From contig BCJC01000002.1 of NCBI GenBank assembly GCA_001600175.1, forward strand, positions 124,001 to 188,000: a stretch of 64,000 nt of DNA. The letters are read 5' to 3'. Source of the DNA: Erythrobasidium yunnanense. Lineage: Eukaryota; Basidiomycota; Cystobasidiomycetes; Erythrobasidiales; Erythrobasidiaceae. The notes beneath the pieces are model-generated. The model searched no databases and was not told where the DNA came from. It saw only the letters and a program-made list of their open reading frames with translations. Each line of letters opens with the position of its first letter. Positions within the stretch are counted from its first letter, which is position 1. Positions 1 through 12,300 of this stretch are shown piece after piece. A program made the translations under genes and the position numbers.

Positions 1-2394
1 TTCTCTGCTTCCATATGATGGTATTGCGGGTTGAGAGGATCTTCGCCCATTTCTTCCTCGGTAGTAGGGTGTACATCTCCACATGCAGTCGGGACCCAGT
101 AATTGAGGTTGACGTAGCGATTAAGGGATAGAAGGAATTGGTCTCGAGGCCGCAGCTCGTTGGTGAGCTGCCTTGGCATGCGGACTTTGAATGGCCCGGG
201 CTCCGAGTTTGAGTGAGGATCGCCCTCTGCAGAATGCCAGCGTCAGCTATGCATCATAAGCTACAGCTTGCAGGGAACGCACCGATAGGAATGCCGCGTA
301 ATATGCAGTAGGTCGAGCGGACTCGCTCAACTATAAAGTATCCGTTCAAGGCTGTCACACCTTGCTCTTGGCCTAGACCATCATAATGTGCTCGAGCATA
401 TTCACAGAAGTCGACTGAGTAGACATATCCATCAGCTTCAGAGCCTTAAAGCAAAGTCCCTATACATACTTAGAGTTTTGCCGGCAGACTCGGCTCTTGC
501 AGCAGGGTTGGAAGGTGGTCGCACAAGTCCGTTTGGCATTGGCGGCATTGCCATCGTCATCATAGGAGTGACTGGCGTTGACAGACTTGACTCTGATCCA
601 CGCTTCTTGACGGCCTTGCCGTTGCCTCCACACGTCCTGACCAGCTGAGTATGGAAGTCGCCGTTGACGAAAGAATGTGCAAACAGCCAATCTGAGAAGT
701 TGTGGAGGTCCTTGGCCGCTGCTTTCAAGTCTTTTGCCGTACGTATGCATTTGTTGACTGTTTAGGTAGGTAATATCAGCGCTGGCCATGAAAAATTGAC
801 CCAACAGCTCGAATCTTACCTAAGAAGTCATGCAAGAAGGAATCGAAAGCTCCTTGTAGATGCGCAACTCCGACGTGGTCTATCCATCTTTCGCCTCGTA
901 ATCTTGCTTGATCGGCCTCAGGTCCTCGAGCAGAATCTTCGCAACTCATCTGGAAGAGCTGCACTGTGCTGTCCAAGCCTTCCGCGACTGTTCCATCACT
1001 GTTCAGCTTGGCCGGCTTAGCGCGAGTAGCTATGTCTTGCTGCTGATAGGCTCGGAGCAAGTTGCTGACTGTCGGGTTCTGCCTCGCTTGGTCGAGCATG
1101 GCTTGGGCTAGTTGGGTGGCCTCTGTTCGCCGTGCTTCAGTCTGTTCCGCAGACTCCTTGCCCAATCGTAGGTTATCGACAGTCTTGCGCTTCTTCAGCG
1201 TACGAGAGTTTACGCCAGTGTTGTCTGAAGAGGCGGCTGCCGGCATCGGCATAGGAGGCATGCCGTTCATGGCCATTGGCATGCTATTTTGCATCGGTTG
1301 CTGATAGCCCATAGGAGCCGAAGGAAGCAGAGAAGACTGTATTTGTTGTTGTTGCTGTTGCATCTGCTGAGGCTGCTGCATCTGCTGAGTTTGTTGTCCA
1401 GGATGTGACATGTAGGGCGGCTGCATCATCTGTGGCATATTATGTTGCTGCATGAGACCCTGCTGCTGTTGCTGCTGCATGGATTGTGGCATATAGGAAG
1501 GAGATGGCATAGGCGCTTCGATATGGCCGTTGTTGAGATTATTGGGATTGTATGTATTGTTCCTGTCCGGATCCATGCGGACCTGCATAGATACTTTGCG
1601 ATGGTCCGCACGCGTGCGCGTAGGTGTAAGAGGCGGCATATCTGCTTTGTCGCCAAATGGTGGCTCTCCTTCCTCTGCTGTCAGACATGCCTGAGAGACC
1701 AAATGTCAGCTTCAGACTTGACACATCGCATGCCTGCCTTACTTGTATCAAGGCTTTCCCTTCCTTGGCTGTTACTAGCGGTTGTAGCTTGTTGGTCGTA
1801 TAAGTGTAAACAAGGCCTGTCTCGGAGACGACAAGGAGGAGGACCTGGGTTCCAGTGAGAGTTGAGAGTTCGTATGCCTGCAGAGAAGCATTATCAGTAT
1901 GTGTCGGCGGGCCTAGCCTCAGCTATCATGGTATGCGATCGCAACTAACCTTCTTCATAATACCGGCTTTGCGCTTGCTGAAAGTGATGTGTCGCTTGCT
2001 CTATACATTGTAGATCATGTGTAAGTAACGTAGCAAGTGAGAAACCAGTGGAAGATCGCACCTTGTCCTCGATATACTCGATCTCAATCTTTCTGCGCCC
2101 AGGGTTGGGCGCGCCTTTTTTGCCCTTGCGGCCGCCTTCCTCGTCATCATCGTCGTCTACATCTTCCAGACCTTCCTGTTGTACGAACATGGGCATATTT
2201 GCGCCCGCCGAGGACGGCTCAGACGACGAAGACCTTGTCTGAGAGCTTGAAGATGGCTTGACGGGCGAGCTGTCGAGCGACAGGCCCTGTAGGCCCGTCA
2301 GGTCTTCTCCTGCAGGCATTGTACCTCCTAGATTGCTGCTGGGTAGCTGCCCACTGACGGTGTTTGGCGCTGAACGTGTTTCGACGTCTCCCAT
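1..2394 (-). CDS. MCM1: Mcm1/SRF-type MADS-box transcription factor, long C-terminal extension (partial)
   Basis: This is an SRF-class MADS-box DNA-binding protein. After about 105 acidic/serine-rich residues the MADS box reads RRKIEIEYIEDK, then across an intron SKRHITFSKRKAGIMKK, then LSTLTGTQVLLLVVSETGLV and the Mcm1-like LIQACLTAEEG. Mcm1 controls mating, cell-cycle and arginine genes in yeasts. A glutamine/methionine-rich stretch follows (about 1320-1500 on the plus strand). The frame then continues through further exons, with introns near 780-816, 410-465 and 228-283, to the window edge. The last exons encode a segment with NGYFIVERVRSTYCIL that I do not recognise. Yeast Mcm1 is 286 residues; this model already exceeds 600. 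No in-frame stop separates MADS box and tail, so one long gene is favoured, although a missed gene boundary is possible. The start is the first ATG before the acidic region. Confidence 0.8.
1335..1495 (-). repeat. CAG/CTG-rich polyglutamine-coding tract
   Basis: Interrupted CTG/TTG triplets on the plus strand encode several short glutamine runs mixed with methionine and proline in the MADS-box protein. Such tracts are common in fungal transcription activators and vary in length between strains. Confidence 0.8.
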
Positions 2395-2917
2395 AAGCCT
2401 TTGTTTGTCTTGCTAATTAGTGCCTGCCAGGCGTGCCAATCCTGCGAGTTCTCTCTTCCTCTTCTATTGTCTTCCTCTAGACGTAGTGGTACTGCTCGAA
2501 CGAATGTCTTCACGTCCCACTTCACGTATCTTTCCGCCAAAAAAACCAGGTGGTGCGAAAGAAAACAGTCGTGATCGCGCGTACGGACTAGCGAAAGCCG
2601 GCACAACCTTAAAGGTGCTTCAAGAAGGTTACCGCCTGTCTATGCTGTAATGTAGTACACATCTAGATGAGCCTGCACACTGATCTTCACTGCCAACGAA
2701 CCGTAAGTGCGCTCGCAAGAAGATCCCAAGAGCAATCGGACCACGCTGTCGCCACCAGGTCTGAGACAAGGTACAGGAACCTCTTTCCCCTCATACGTGT
2801 CTCCGCCCGCCTTGCAGGCAGCTTTACTGACGCGTTGTTAAAGCTTACTGCAGATCCGAAGGCTCGCAACAGAGTACTGCTACCTGCGACTGAACTTTGC
2901 AATCTATCTGCTCTCGA
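2395..2917. other. Intergenic: MADS gene promoter and 3' end of the VHS gene
   Basis: This 523-base gap is upstream of the MADS-box ATG and downstream of the VHS gene stop, both genes reading leftward. Open frames here are short and show no family signature. I see no repeat or RNA gene. Confidence 0.5.
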
Positions 2918-5277
2918 TCAAGCACGATACGGGTCGTAGTCATCTAATATAGAGTTGTGTTGCTGTGCCGCCGGAGAAACGGCTTGCGTAGAGGACGTTC
3001 CATTTTGTGCTGCTGGCTTGATTGCAGTAGGTTGATTGTATTTCGAGCGAAGCTGCTCCTCAAGCTGTCGCTGCTTTTCCTCGACATCAGCTGCGAAGGT
3101 CACATTCTCAGCTATCAGACTTCGTAGCTTTTTTGCGATATTGTTGCATACTCTGAAAGCCCGACACGCGGCGAATCTTTCCTAGCGCTTTCTCAGACGG
3201 CTGCGTGGGCACCGGAATCTCCTCACTCGGCTGCCGTAGCTTGCTCTGCGAAGTCTTGAACGGATTGAGCGGCGATGGAGGAGCTTCATCCTCCGGCTCG
3301 TCTACCAGATAACCGGCAAGGACAGATCTCGCTTGCGGAGGAGGGGAAGTCTCGACCGATAAGCGAGCGTAGGGATTCTTAGATCCCAAATTCCGCGAAG
3401 GCGAAGATGGCACATCATTATCGTTCTGCTGAGGAGCTGAGAAAGTAGAACTGAAGAAGTCTTCTTCCTGCCGCTGCGGCTCGGGTTTATGGTGAACTGG
3501 CGAATTGCGACCGGAGCCAGAAGCTACAGGAGCGGCGTCTGCAGGAGCAGATAGATAGATCTGTTCAAAGGAGAGATCGTTTGGATTGGCAGCCTCAGCA
3601 TCTGCCTGCGCCTGTCTGTCAAAATGCGTCTCCGCTTTCGACCGTTCTTGCGCTAACGCTAGATCCGCCTCTTCTTGCTGCCTCCGCTGCAATTCTTGTT
3701 CAAGGCCTGCATAGAGAAGGTGAGATCAGATGAGACCAGGTTGTAAGGCGAAGGTCGAACTTACGGTGATAGACAGCCAGCGCGTCCTGTATCTCGCCGT
3801 GAGCAGCAAGTAGATCATCTAGCACTTTCTCCTCCGCGGTCTGACCTTGCCCACCCTCATTGTTGTCTTCTCGTTCACGATGCGAGCGATCTGCTTCCGC
3901 TTGGGCCCAAGGTATCTGCTCAACAACGAAGTCTTGCCATGCCAGAACTTTCGGGTAGAATTCCTGGTGGTGGTACTTAGCTCGTTCATTGCAGTGTCTA
4001 AAGTCTCGAGCTCACCTGTACAATCTCATTGCTACTCAGCGTTTCCGGCGATGTATAGCCAAGAGATTCGTTGAGCATGCCCGCTTCAGCTTTTGCGACA
4101 GATATCCTCTGCGTAAGCATCTGCATTTGATGTTTTGGATCAAACTCCGCTTGCGCATTGCGGGATCTCCGGCTTCTGTTCTGGTTCATCGTGATTGGGT
4201 TGAAGGTCTGATCGTCGTCTTCGATCGGTATACCGTCCACGGGCGCGTCTACCGGTTTTATATAAATATAGAGCTCTACTAGAGGCTGTAAGTCGGTGTC
4301 GTTCTGAAAAGATCTTAATATCAGATAATATCGAGGGCGGATCTGTGGTACATGGCTTACTTTGCTTTCGTATGCCAGCAAAGCTACGGCTTTGTATACT
4401 ATGGCCTTCACACGAGGCTCTGTTTTAGGTGACTTGAAGACCTCTTCCAGTGCCTTCAGAAACTTCTTGTCTGCAATCTTGACTGTTGAAGGCTTCAGCA
4501 TTCATTCACGATATCTAGAAACTTTGACTCACGCTTGAAGCGATCCGTTGTGTTTCTCATGAGCACGACCATGAGCTGATCTCAATTCGAATCAGGTGTC
4601 AGCGTCTCCTTGGACAGCTGCTATACATACCCGAGCTGCCCTTTCCTGCGCCTGCGGGTTGCCATGCTTGAACTCCTGTCTCAGTGTTCTGTATGTGACA
4701 GCGCAGTCAGCGACTGGTAGCCTGGTGTTCCAGAAGAGAGCCAGAAGTACGCACTCTGCAGCTTCTTTCGAAGCAGCCTCGCTTCTGGACAAGGTATCCG
4801 CTAGCTCCAAAGCCCAATGCCAATCTTCATCAGGTAGTCCACAGAAGCGGCCTATCTCGTAGCATCAGTATTGCGATCTCCAGCGCCTCACGTGTCTTCT
4901 TGCATGGATGAGGTCGTCAGCCTACCTATTACGTCCCGCACAGAGGGTCCAGTGGGCGGTCTACGTTGCGCAGGCATTACGGGGACAGGAGGAGGAGTGT
5001 TCGCTAGTGTATCGCTGTCTTTGCGACCCAGTCTGAAGGGTAGGCCGCGATTGCCTGAAGCCGAGCCATCTGTATTTGTCTGTGTACCCTCTCCAGCAGC
5101 ATTATTCTTCTTGTTCAAGCCAAACAAGCCAGTCCTGCTGCTCTTCTTCGCAGCTGGGCCTGCATCGTCATCGGGGTATGTCTCGGGCCGCTCTCCAAAG
5201 TCGTCGTTCAGAGGTGTGTTGTGGCCATTAAGAGTGGTCTGTCCTTGCTGCTGCTTGTTCTTCGAGAATATGCCCAT
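2918..5277 (-). CDS. LSB5: VHS and GAT domain trafficking protein, Lsb5-like
   Basis: The protein starts MGIFSKNKQQQ, with a serine/proline-rich leader of about 115 residues. Helical VHS-domain exons follow, with the segments WALELADTLSRSE and KFLKALEEVFKSPKTEPRVK. A GAT-like helical part contains MLTQRISVAKAEAGMLNESL. The C-terminal half is low-complexity, with SFEQIYL, NPFKT and NPYARL motifs and a short tail ending DDYDPYRA. VHS-GAT proteins (Lsb5, GGA, Tom1) link ubiquitinated cargo, clathrin and actin at endosomes or the cell cortex. No gamma-adaptin ear is seen, which favours Lsb5 over GGA. About seven introns interrupt the gene. NPF usually binds EH domains, so endocytosis is likely but inferred. 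Confidence 0.65.
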
Positions 5278-5743
5278 GTCTAGCTGGAAGGTCAGTGTAA
5301 GTTGGCAAAAGCAGAGAAGACAAGGTGCGAATCCGACAAAGGGCAATTCGGTGTTTAGGCGACTGCACTGCCCCTTTCAAGGCTTTCCGCAGCGTACATA
5401 CAAGCTGCGCTGTATCAACACGAAGCTTACTGCTGCATCATGATGCTGGATGTAATGCAAACGAGCGAAAGCACGACAAGCTTGCAGACACGTGCATTTT
5501 CAGAGCCTCTTGGCAAGGTACGGCTCAATGTATATGTAGCTGAAGCAGTGGTATGAGGCTTAGTGAAGAAGGACCTGGCTAAGTAGTCCATTCGGCTGGT
5601 ACAGGCCGACGTAAAAGAGTATGTGTATGTAAGAACTGCTTGCAGAGTAGGGGAAAATAGCTACATAACGACAGAAGCCGACTTATCTAGATTGCTGCTG
5701 CCACTGCTTGCGATTGAGGTATGCGTGTAAGGTATTGACTGAA
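5278..5743. other. Intergenic: promoter of the VHS gene
   Basis: About 466 bases between the VHS gene start and the stop of the carrier-like gene. There is no convincing coding frame, repeat or RNA gene. Confidence 0.45.
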
Positions 5744-6760
5744 TCATGAGTAATTCCTGAAGGCCAGGATTAATTCGAGCGGCCATCCGCGCCAGAGCGC
5801 CCACCATCCCTCTTCTTGGATTATCGTCCTTGCACAGTCTATCAGGTTCCTGTAAGGCGTCGGCCTGACTTGTACTACGCCTTCAATCTCCGCTGAAGCC
5901 TGCCCTTTCTCGTGTACGATAGCTGCGCCCGTACCACCATATCTCTGCGCGTTCAACCTAGCTGCAAGCACAGCGAAGGGTGTCCTCACACCAACAGCTA
6001 TGAGTACCTGAGTCGCCAAGAAGGCTAACGGGCCATCTCTTTCTCCGAGTTTGAGGCATAGAGGCAGGATTAATGCTGTTGAAAGAGGTGCGAGGATAGT
6101 AGGGATAAAGGAGGCGATAATTCGGGAAGGCGTCCAGAGTCTGAGAGGACTTGCACGCTCATCGGCAGTGAGAAGCAGGCGTAGGTTGGAGATAGGAGAA
6201 ATAAGGGGCGTCGTATGCGGAGTCGCAAGTGATCTGACTGCCAAGATCTCGAAGGGAAGGACGGCGAGTGTCGTAGCTGCTTGCCAGCCGAATTGCGCAA
6301 GCGTTCCTGTGAGAAGGTAGGGTGCTGCTCTTGGAAACGCTCGGAGGATGCCATACCCGACCAAGACGGTGGACCAGGGCGCTATCCCGACAGATAAATT
6401 GAGCAGGAGGCCTGTCACACGAGCCGTTAGTTGATGGCCTAGCCGGACGGTTTATTATTATTCACCCTTGTAAAGGCCTCGTTTGCCTTCCTTCTCTTTG
6501 ACGCCCTTGAGCACCTGCCAGTAGCTGACCTTCTTTGGAGAGTCTTTTGGGTTATGTGCGACCCTGTAGCGCGTCAATGCAGCAAAGGGAGGGTATCCGA
6601 GTCCGACGAGAGCTCCCAGAGTGACGATAGGCGTTGCCGCGACGACCAAGCGTTCTCCAGCAGTCATAGGTGGAAGGTCCGCAGCATTGCCAGCTTGAGG
6701 TATCTGTATCTGAGGTGCAGTGCTCATGCCAACAGGGACTGGCCGGTAAGGCGAGGCCAT
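5744..6760 (-). CDS. Divergent mitochondrial carrier family protein
   Basis: Two exons encode about 325 residues, starting MASPYRPVPVGMS. Hydrophobic segments alternate with basic amphipathic loops as in the mitochondrial carrier fold. Carrier-like half-repeats include SYWQVLKGVKEKEGKRGLYKG and NLIDCARTIIQEEGWWALWRG, which resemble the loop and second-helix start of carrier modules. Canonical PxDxxKxR signatures are degenerate, as in non-transporting members such as Ugo1 or fungal-specific carriers. The intron lies at about 6420-6457. Substrate unknown; membership is judged from the repeat pattern alone. Confidence 0.55.
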
Positions 6761-7482
6761 GGTTGTCAGCTTTATCAGATGCGAACAATGATTGCGTACG
6801 TCTTCTCAAGCCAAGTCCGAAGTTGATGATGCGCGAAGAATGATGCAAACCCTGATGTGGGCTCATGCGAGGTATATGTATGTTCTACTCACTTCCAGCT
6901 TGGATGGGCTGTGATGGCTCTAAAGTGGGAATGTCAGCTTGCCTCTCCTCAGCGGGGTAACACTTTCAAGCTCGCGTCTTAATCGCATGTCCTTTGAGCA
7001 CGTCGTCGTTTCGAGTCTCGTCTTCGCAAGAATTCTGAGCTCCAGCGTTCAATCTGCTGTATATGCGTAAATTCATTTGCGCTTCTCCATGCTGGCAACA
7101 GAGCAGGGGATGCAGTAGAGCGATGTCGCTTTTCCAAGGAGGATCGCATGCGGTTTATACACGACGTCGTTGTCTTTATCAATCAGCGTTCAAGTAGCCT
7201 GTGGGTGCCGCCGAGCTGGCGGACCTTTTTGCTGGAATTCGCTAGGATCCCTTGCAATCCCGAGAGCCATCTACGTCGTCGTAAGATGCTGGCTTGATCG
7301 TCTCGAGCGTTTGCTTTTTGCTCGCGGCTTGCACCGACCTTTGCCGTGCATCCTCGTCAGCCTGAAATCTGGGAGCTTGCTTTATTATCGTCCTGGTACC
7401 ACCTTTCCATTAATTTACGACAGTACACGCATTGGGACGATATACACTCATCCTAACCTAGCCCGGCCGAACGAAGTCTGCG
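6761..7482. promoter_or_regulatory. Divergent promoter region, possible 5' noncoding exon
   Basis: This 722-base gap separates the carrier-like gene (leftward) from the RING-CH gene (rightward). A strong GTGAGT donor on the minus strand at about 6890 suggests a spliced 5' untranslated exon for the carrier gene. An open minus-strand frame at 6979-7182 has no recognisable content and is not called. Confidence 0.35.
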
Positions 7483-9138
7483 ATGCAGCAGGGACCCAGC
7501 TCGTATGCGCCTTCGCGACGGCGTTCGCCCAATCATTCCGACACAGACGGCGAGCATCTTCTAGAGACATCATCAGCAACTGGCTCTACATCGACAGCTT
7601 CAGCGAGTCTGAACGGTTCTGCTGCTCGGCCCCAGCGCCCCGGGCTCGCCCATGCAACAACGCATTCAGGCAGCTTCGTTCGCATCAAGCGCAAGCAGAC
7701 GTCGCCCGTACAGAGCTTGGACATCAATAGTGGTACCTCCACCCCTCTCTCTGCTGGTCCTGCATCCGCAGCTCCGAAAATCAATGGCGAGCGAACAGTG
7801 GACCAGCTAGCATCCAAGACATGCTTCATCTGCTACGAAGAAGAGACGATATCACAGCCTACAGGAAGGAAATGGGTGCATCCGTGCAAGTGCTCGCTAG
7901 TTGCGCATGAAGACTGCCTGCTCTCGTGGATAACGGTGTCGAAGCCAAACACGTCCAGCAAGGTTCCCGTTGCATGTCCGCAGTGCAATGCACCTTATAC
8001 AATTGCACAGCTGGACTATCCGGTCCTCAATCTGGTGGAGCGACTCGAGGCAGTCTGGGCAAGGAACGTTAGCAAGGTGTTAATGGCCGGACTGGGAGCA
8101 GGTGCATGGACACTCTTGAGCTGGTATGGCATATGGGCTATCAGAGCATTTGCCGGAGACGGTGTGTTGCAGCAATGTAAGCAGGCCTTTCCCATATTTC
8201 ATATAACACAGCTCATGATCCTGCTGCATCAGTAATGCGACGCAAGGCTACCAAGTGGATCCTTGCACCGCTCGTACTCCCAATCCTTGTTCTCTCGCGG
8301 ACGAACGTACTAGATTCAGTAAGCCGAGACAGCCTTAGTATCAGGAAAGCCATGTCGCTGACTTGCATCATTCCAGGTCCTTCCGTTCCTTCCTCTCGCT
8401 CTAGTCCTCAACTCTTCTCTCGATACATACTCTTACTATTCCCTAGAACACTCCTCACTTGGACCGCTTACCGAACTTCATCTCACTTTTCCTCCCAACC
8501 CAGCTCTTACGCTATGCCTCGTTCCGTGGATACGGGCGATATACATGTCTCTACGCCGACGTGTCTTCCACGCAGTTCTAGGAAGCCGAAAATCGCTAGA
8601 CAACATTTCACCCGCTACTACAGCAGCAGGCACGCCTCCAGCTGTAAACGGCGCTAGAGAAGCCGACTTTGCCAACATTCATCAACAACCCGACGGTATA
8701 CGCGAAGAGCTTGCTGCCAACTTCGATCTCCTGAACAATGCAGAGCACGGTGAACCTCGGCGAGTCGTAGTCACTGTCGCTTCTGGAGCACGTATATTGG
8801 CTGGATCGTTAGTCTTTCCAGGAGCAGCTGCTCTCACAGGCACACTTCTTCTCTGGCTAGCTAAGAGGCATAACAGCGGCCGAGGCTGGCTAGCATGGAT
8901 GCTCGGCGTTGGCGCTACGACTGCAGCTGCGCCCACCGCGGGCCTATGGAACTTCTCTCAATTTCAGCCGTATCAAAGAGAATGGGTAGACCCGGTGTGG
9001 TGGAGAAGTACAGTAGGCGGGGCGCTGCTGGTTGTATTGAAGGACTCGTGGTCGATGGCTCGCCAAATTATGGAGAGGAAACGTGCCGCGAGCAGAAGAA
9101 TCGAGAGTCAAGCTGTCAGAGACGGTCTTGAGATATGA
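7483..9138 (+). CDS. RING-CH (MARCH-type) membrane E3 ubiquitin ligase
   Basis: A serine-rich N-terminus of about 110 residues is followed by a complete C4HC3 RING-CH finger: CFICYEEE, HPCKCSLVAHEDC and CPQC. Membrane segments follow (around ILAPLVLPILVLS in exon 2, then several in exon 3), as in MARCH5-like ligases that ubiquitinate membrane proteins. Two introns are clear: about 8174-8231 and 8320-8377, joining LDS to VLPFLPLALV in frame. The C-terminus is basic and ends in GLEI. The domain order finger then membrane spans fits organelle-anchored MARCH proteins; whether it sits on mitochondria, ER or vacuole cannot be told. Confidence 0.8.
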
Positions 9139-9394
9139 TGACATGACGAAGAAACCCTTTGCATGTAGTTGTTGAGTTGTTGTGGTTCCTTTTGTGCTTT
9201 ATGAAACCCCGCTCCGGCTGGACGTTCGCAGGCATCAATGCGATACATCTCACCTCATGTCACACCTGCATGACCGCTCGCTACTCCACTCACCAGTCGC
9301 TTGCCCAGTCTACATTCTTCAGCCACAAAACAACGAATCGACGCGTAAAATACCTACCTTAGACCACGACAATTCTGCAGGCAACAACGATGCG

Positions 9395-12300
9395 ATGAAT
9401 GCAGAAGACGACGCGAATGAGCCGACACATTTGCACCACGATGCTGTCATGGATTTGGAGGAAGAAGTGCTAGATTCCGACACCGACGAAGCTTCGAGAG
9501 AACTGGCGGAGCGTCAAGAGACCAGCTATTGGAACATTGTCGATACATCTCTACAATATCAAGATGAACCTATGCCTGTTGATGTAGCGGAAGCTGTACA
9601 GGCGAGTAGTATCGCGACCCTTCAAGGCGTTTGTTGACGTTTCGCGAAAACAGGAAAAGCAGCAAGAAACCGTAGAAGCTCCTGTACTCAGTCATGAAGA
9701 GGTGTTGCAAGACGATGAAGAGTTCCTTTTGCCTCCTGAGCTTGTTCGAACGATACAACCATCTTCACCGGACCCGCTCGACTTGCTAGGACCGCCAGAT
9801 CAAGGCTATGTAGAAGCCGCAAACGAGGACGACACCATAGCAGCTCCAAATGAAGACTATGGTATGCTATTTGACGAGCCGGTGCAGCTGGCTTTATCAC
9901 CCATGAAGCCTCAAGAAGCTTCATTACCGATACTTCAGTCGTCAACCAGTCCTCCTACATTGCGTAAACGATCTGTATCTGAATCATCAGTGGAAGATCT
10001 ACCAACCATAGATGAGCTGCTGGGCCGAGCAAAGGGTACCCTCTCTTCTGTCAAGCGTACTATCGCAACTCCCTCTATAGCATCTGCAAGTGCTAGTCCC
10101 TCTCTCCCTCCGCCTCTTAAGGCACCGTCTTCCGCTACATCCTCGAGATCAGCTTCGACATCTTTGGCAATCTCTAGCGGATCTACTGGACCTACATCTC
10201 CAGCAGCGCATCAACAAGCTCGAGACACGTCGGAAGATGCTTCTTTAGCACAAGCTCTTGCTGGCGGACGACAGCTACGAAAGCGTACAGCAGTGCAGCT
10301 CAACCCATACCAAGCCGAATTCGCGAAATATGTGACTGTAGCAAAGCGAAACCAGTGGGATGGCATCATCATTCCAGCTGGCCTCAATCTGCACAAAGAG
10401 AAAGTGGAGACACCGGAGGAGAAGGCTGCAAGGCTGGAAAAAAGGAAGAAACAGAAGATCGATACGCAGGGAGGATGGCTTGAGCTGGAAGAAGGAGAGG
10501 GCGTGCCGTCGAGCTCTAGTGGCAGTCACCACGCTGTCATTCGCCGGTCTTCAGACATTCTGCAAGAAGAGGGGCACGACGCTGCGCGAGACTATCATCG
10601 CCGCAGCCTGAGCGCTTCGCTAGTGAAGAAGGGGAAACGTACGTTAATCCACCCGGAATAGGAGGCCTACAGCTGATTTCCTCTTGCAGAACGAGCGAGG
10701 GACGACGACGAGGACTCCAGCGCGGCGGACTCCGATCTGCCAGAAGATCCTGTCATCTTTGGGAGACCAATCCGAGAGGACGCTGACAGGCACAATCTAT
10801 TCAAGAAGAAGAAGAGGAAGACTTTACCGGATGCAAACGTCTATTCTAAAGCTTCCACGTCGAAGGTCACGCTAGATGAAGCTTTGGCAGAGATGCAGAA
10901 CAAGGCACGAAGAAAGATATCAGACAGTTCGAAACGGAGAAAGGAGACATCAAACCTAAACGATCTTCCGACTCCTAAACGAGCTGGCTCTGCTCCGCCG
11001 TCTTCATCTTCACCTGCAAGACAGATAAAGCCACGTGCTCGAGCAGCAAGCTCAGCTGCCGAGAGGGGCCCTCACAATAAATCTCGACGTCCAAAGGAGA
11101 AATCTACCAACAGTGTAGGTAGATCACAAGCACCGCCTATTATCGATATCATTGACTCTTCATCGTCACCACATGCGAGGGGACGGACTTTGAAGGGGAA
11201 GAACAAGCGCCCAGGACGATCCAAACAAAGTGATCAGGACAGCTCAGCGGAAGTCGGGTCGAGCGACGAGGAGGAAGGAATCAGAGCAGCCGGCGACAGT
11301 CCCGACCGACCATTTTACAAGGATGATAGATTCGCTCTCAAAGGTAGCCGAAAACAGGCTGCCCGGAAGATGATGCCCGCTATCTTCTTCAAAAAAGCTG
11401 CAGCGGATCTGAATCTGATGAGGGAGGAGACTCGCGCTGGTAAAGAAGTCCGAGAAGTACTCAGATACTCAAGCGATGATGCAGGATCGGGTGAGGAAGG
11501 GCGAGATAGAAACCGGGCCATGGCGACCGTACGCATCAACCCTCGTAACCGTGACAAGCCAATACAATTCGTAGTAGACGAGTCGACAGAGGAGTCCGAA
11601 AGTGATAACGATAGACAAGCAGAAGAGTCGGAAGATGAACGGCAGACCGAAGCTACGGCTGCCTGGGCGAATATTCTGCCTGTCTCGCGTGTTTCTGCGG
11701 CGAACACTCCAGTGCAGCCGAGAAAAGGCAAACAGTACTGGAACGGCGTCATCGGAAACATCTTATTGCGTGACAAGCTGGAAAGGCAGACAACAGCTGG
11801 AAAGAATGCGGGCAGCTCAAAGCGCAGACGGAAGAAGAAGAAGACAGCCCCGAAGCGAGCTGCTGGACATGCTTCAGCCGCACCCGGTAGCGGGAAAGAG
11901 CGTCAAAAACGCTTGGACCACTACAGTATACATGGACCTGCTGTGCAGCTTGACGATGGTGAAGCTTTGTTCGCCGCCCTGCCTGCGCCTCAAATTCCTC
12001 AACCTACATTGCGAGCTCGACACCATCCTTTTAAGCGATCAGCTCCGTCTTCTCTCCCTATCGATAAGAGTGCAGTCCCTTCGCAGGTCAAGCAGCGGCC
12101 ACCATCTGCTTCCCTCAACCAGGCCGATGATCTGTGGGACGAGACAGGCAGTACCTTTTCTCGCTTTTCCTACGACTTCGACATACATCGCCTAGCCACT
12201 GGCTTCACTTTCGCCGACGTCACCTACATCGTTCAAGGTGGGTTAGCAGAATTGATACAGCTCGGCAAGCCCGCCTTTGTGAAGGAGGCATACAAGCGTG

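Noticed and set aside
4871-5443. Plus-strand open frame of about 190 codons opposite the VHS gene
   Set aside because: It is the antisense of the VHS gene leader, with composition mirroring its Ser/Pro-rich exons and no domain.
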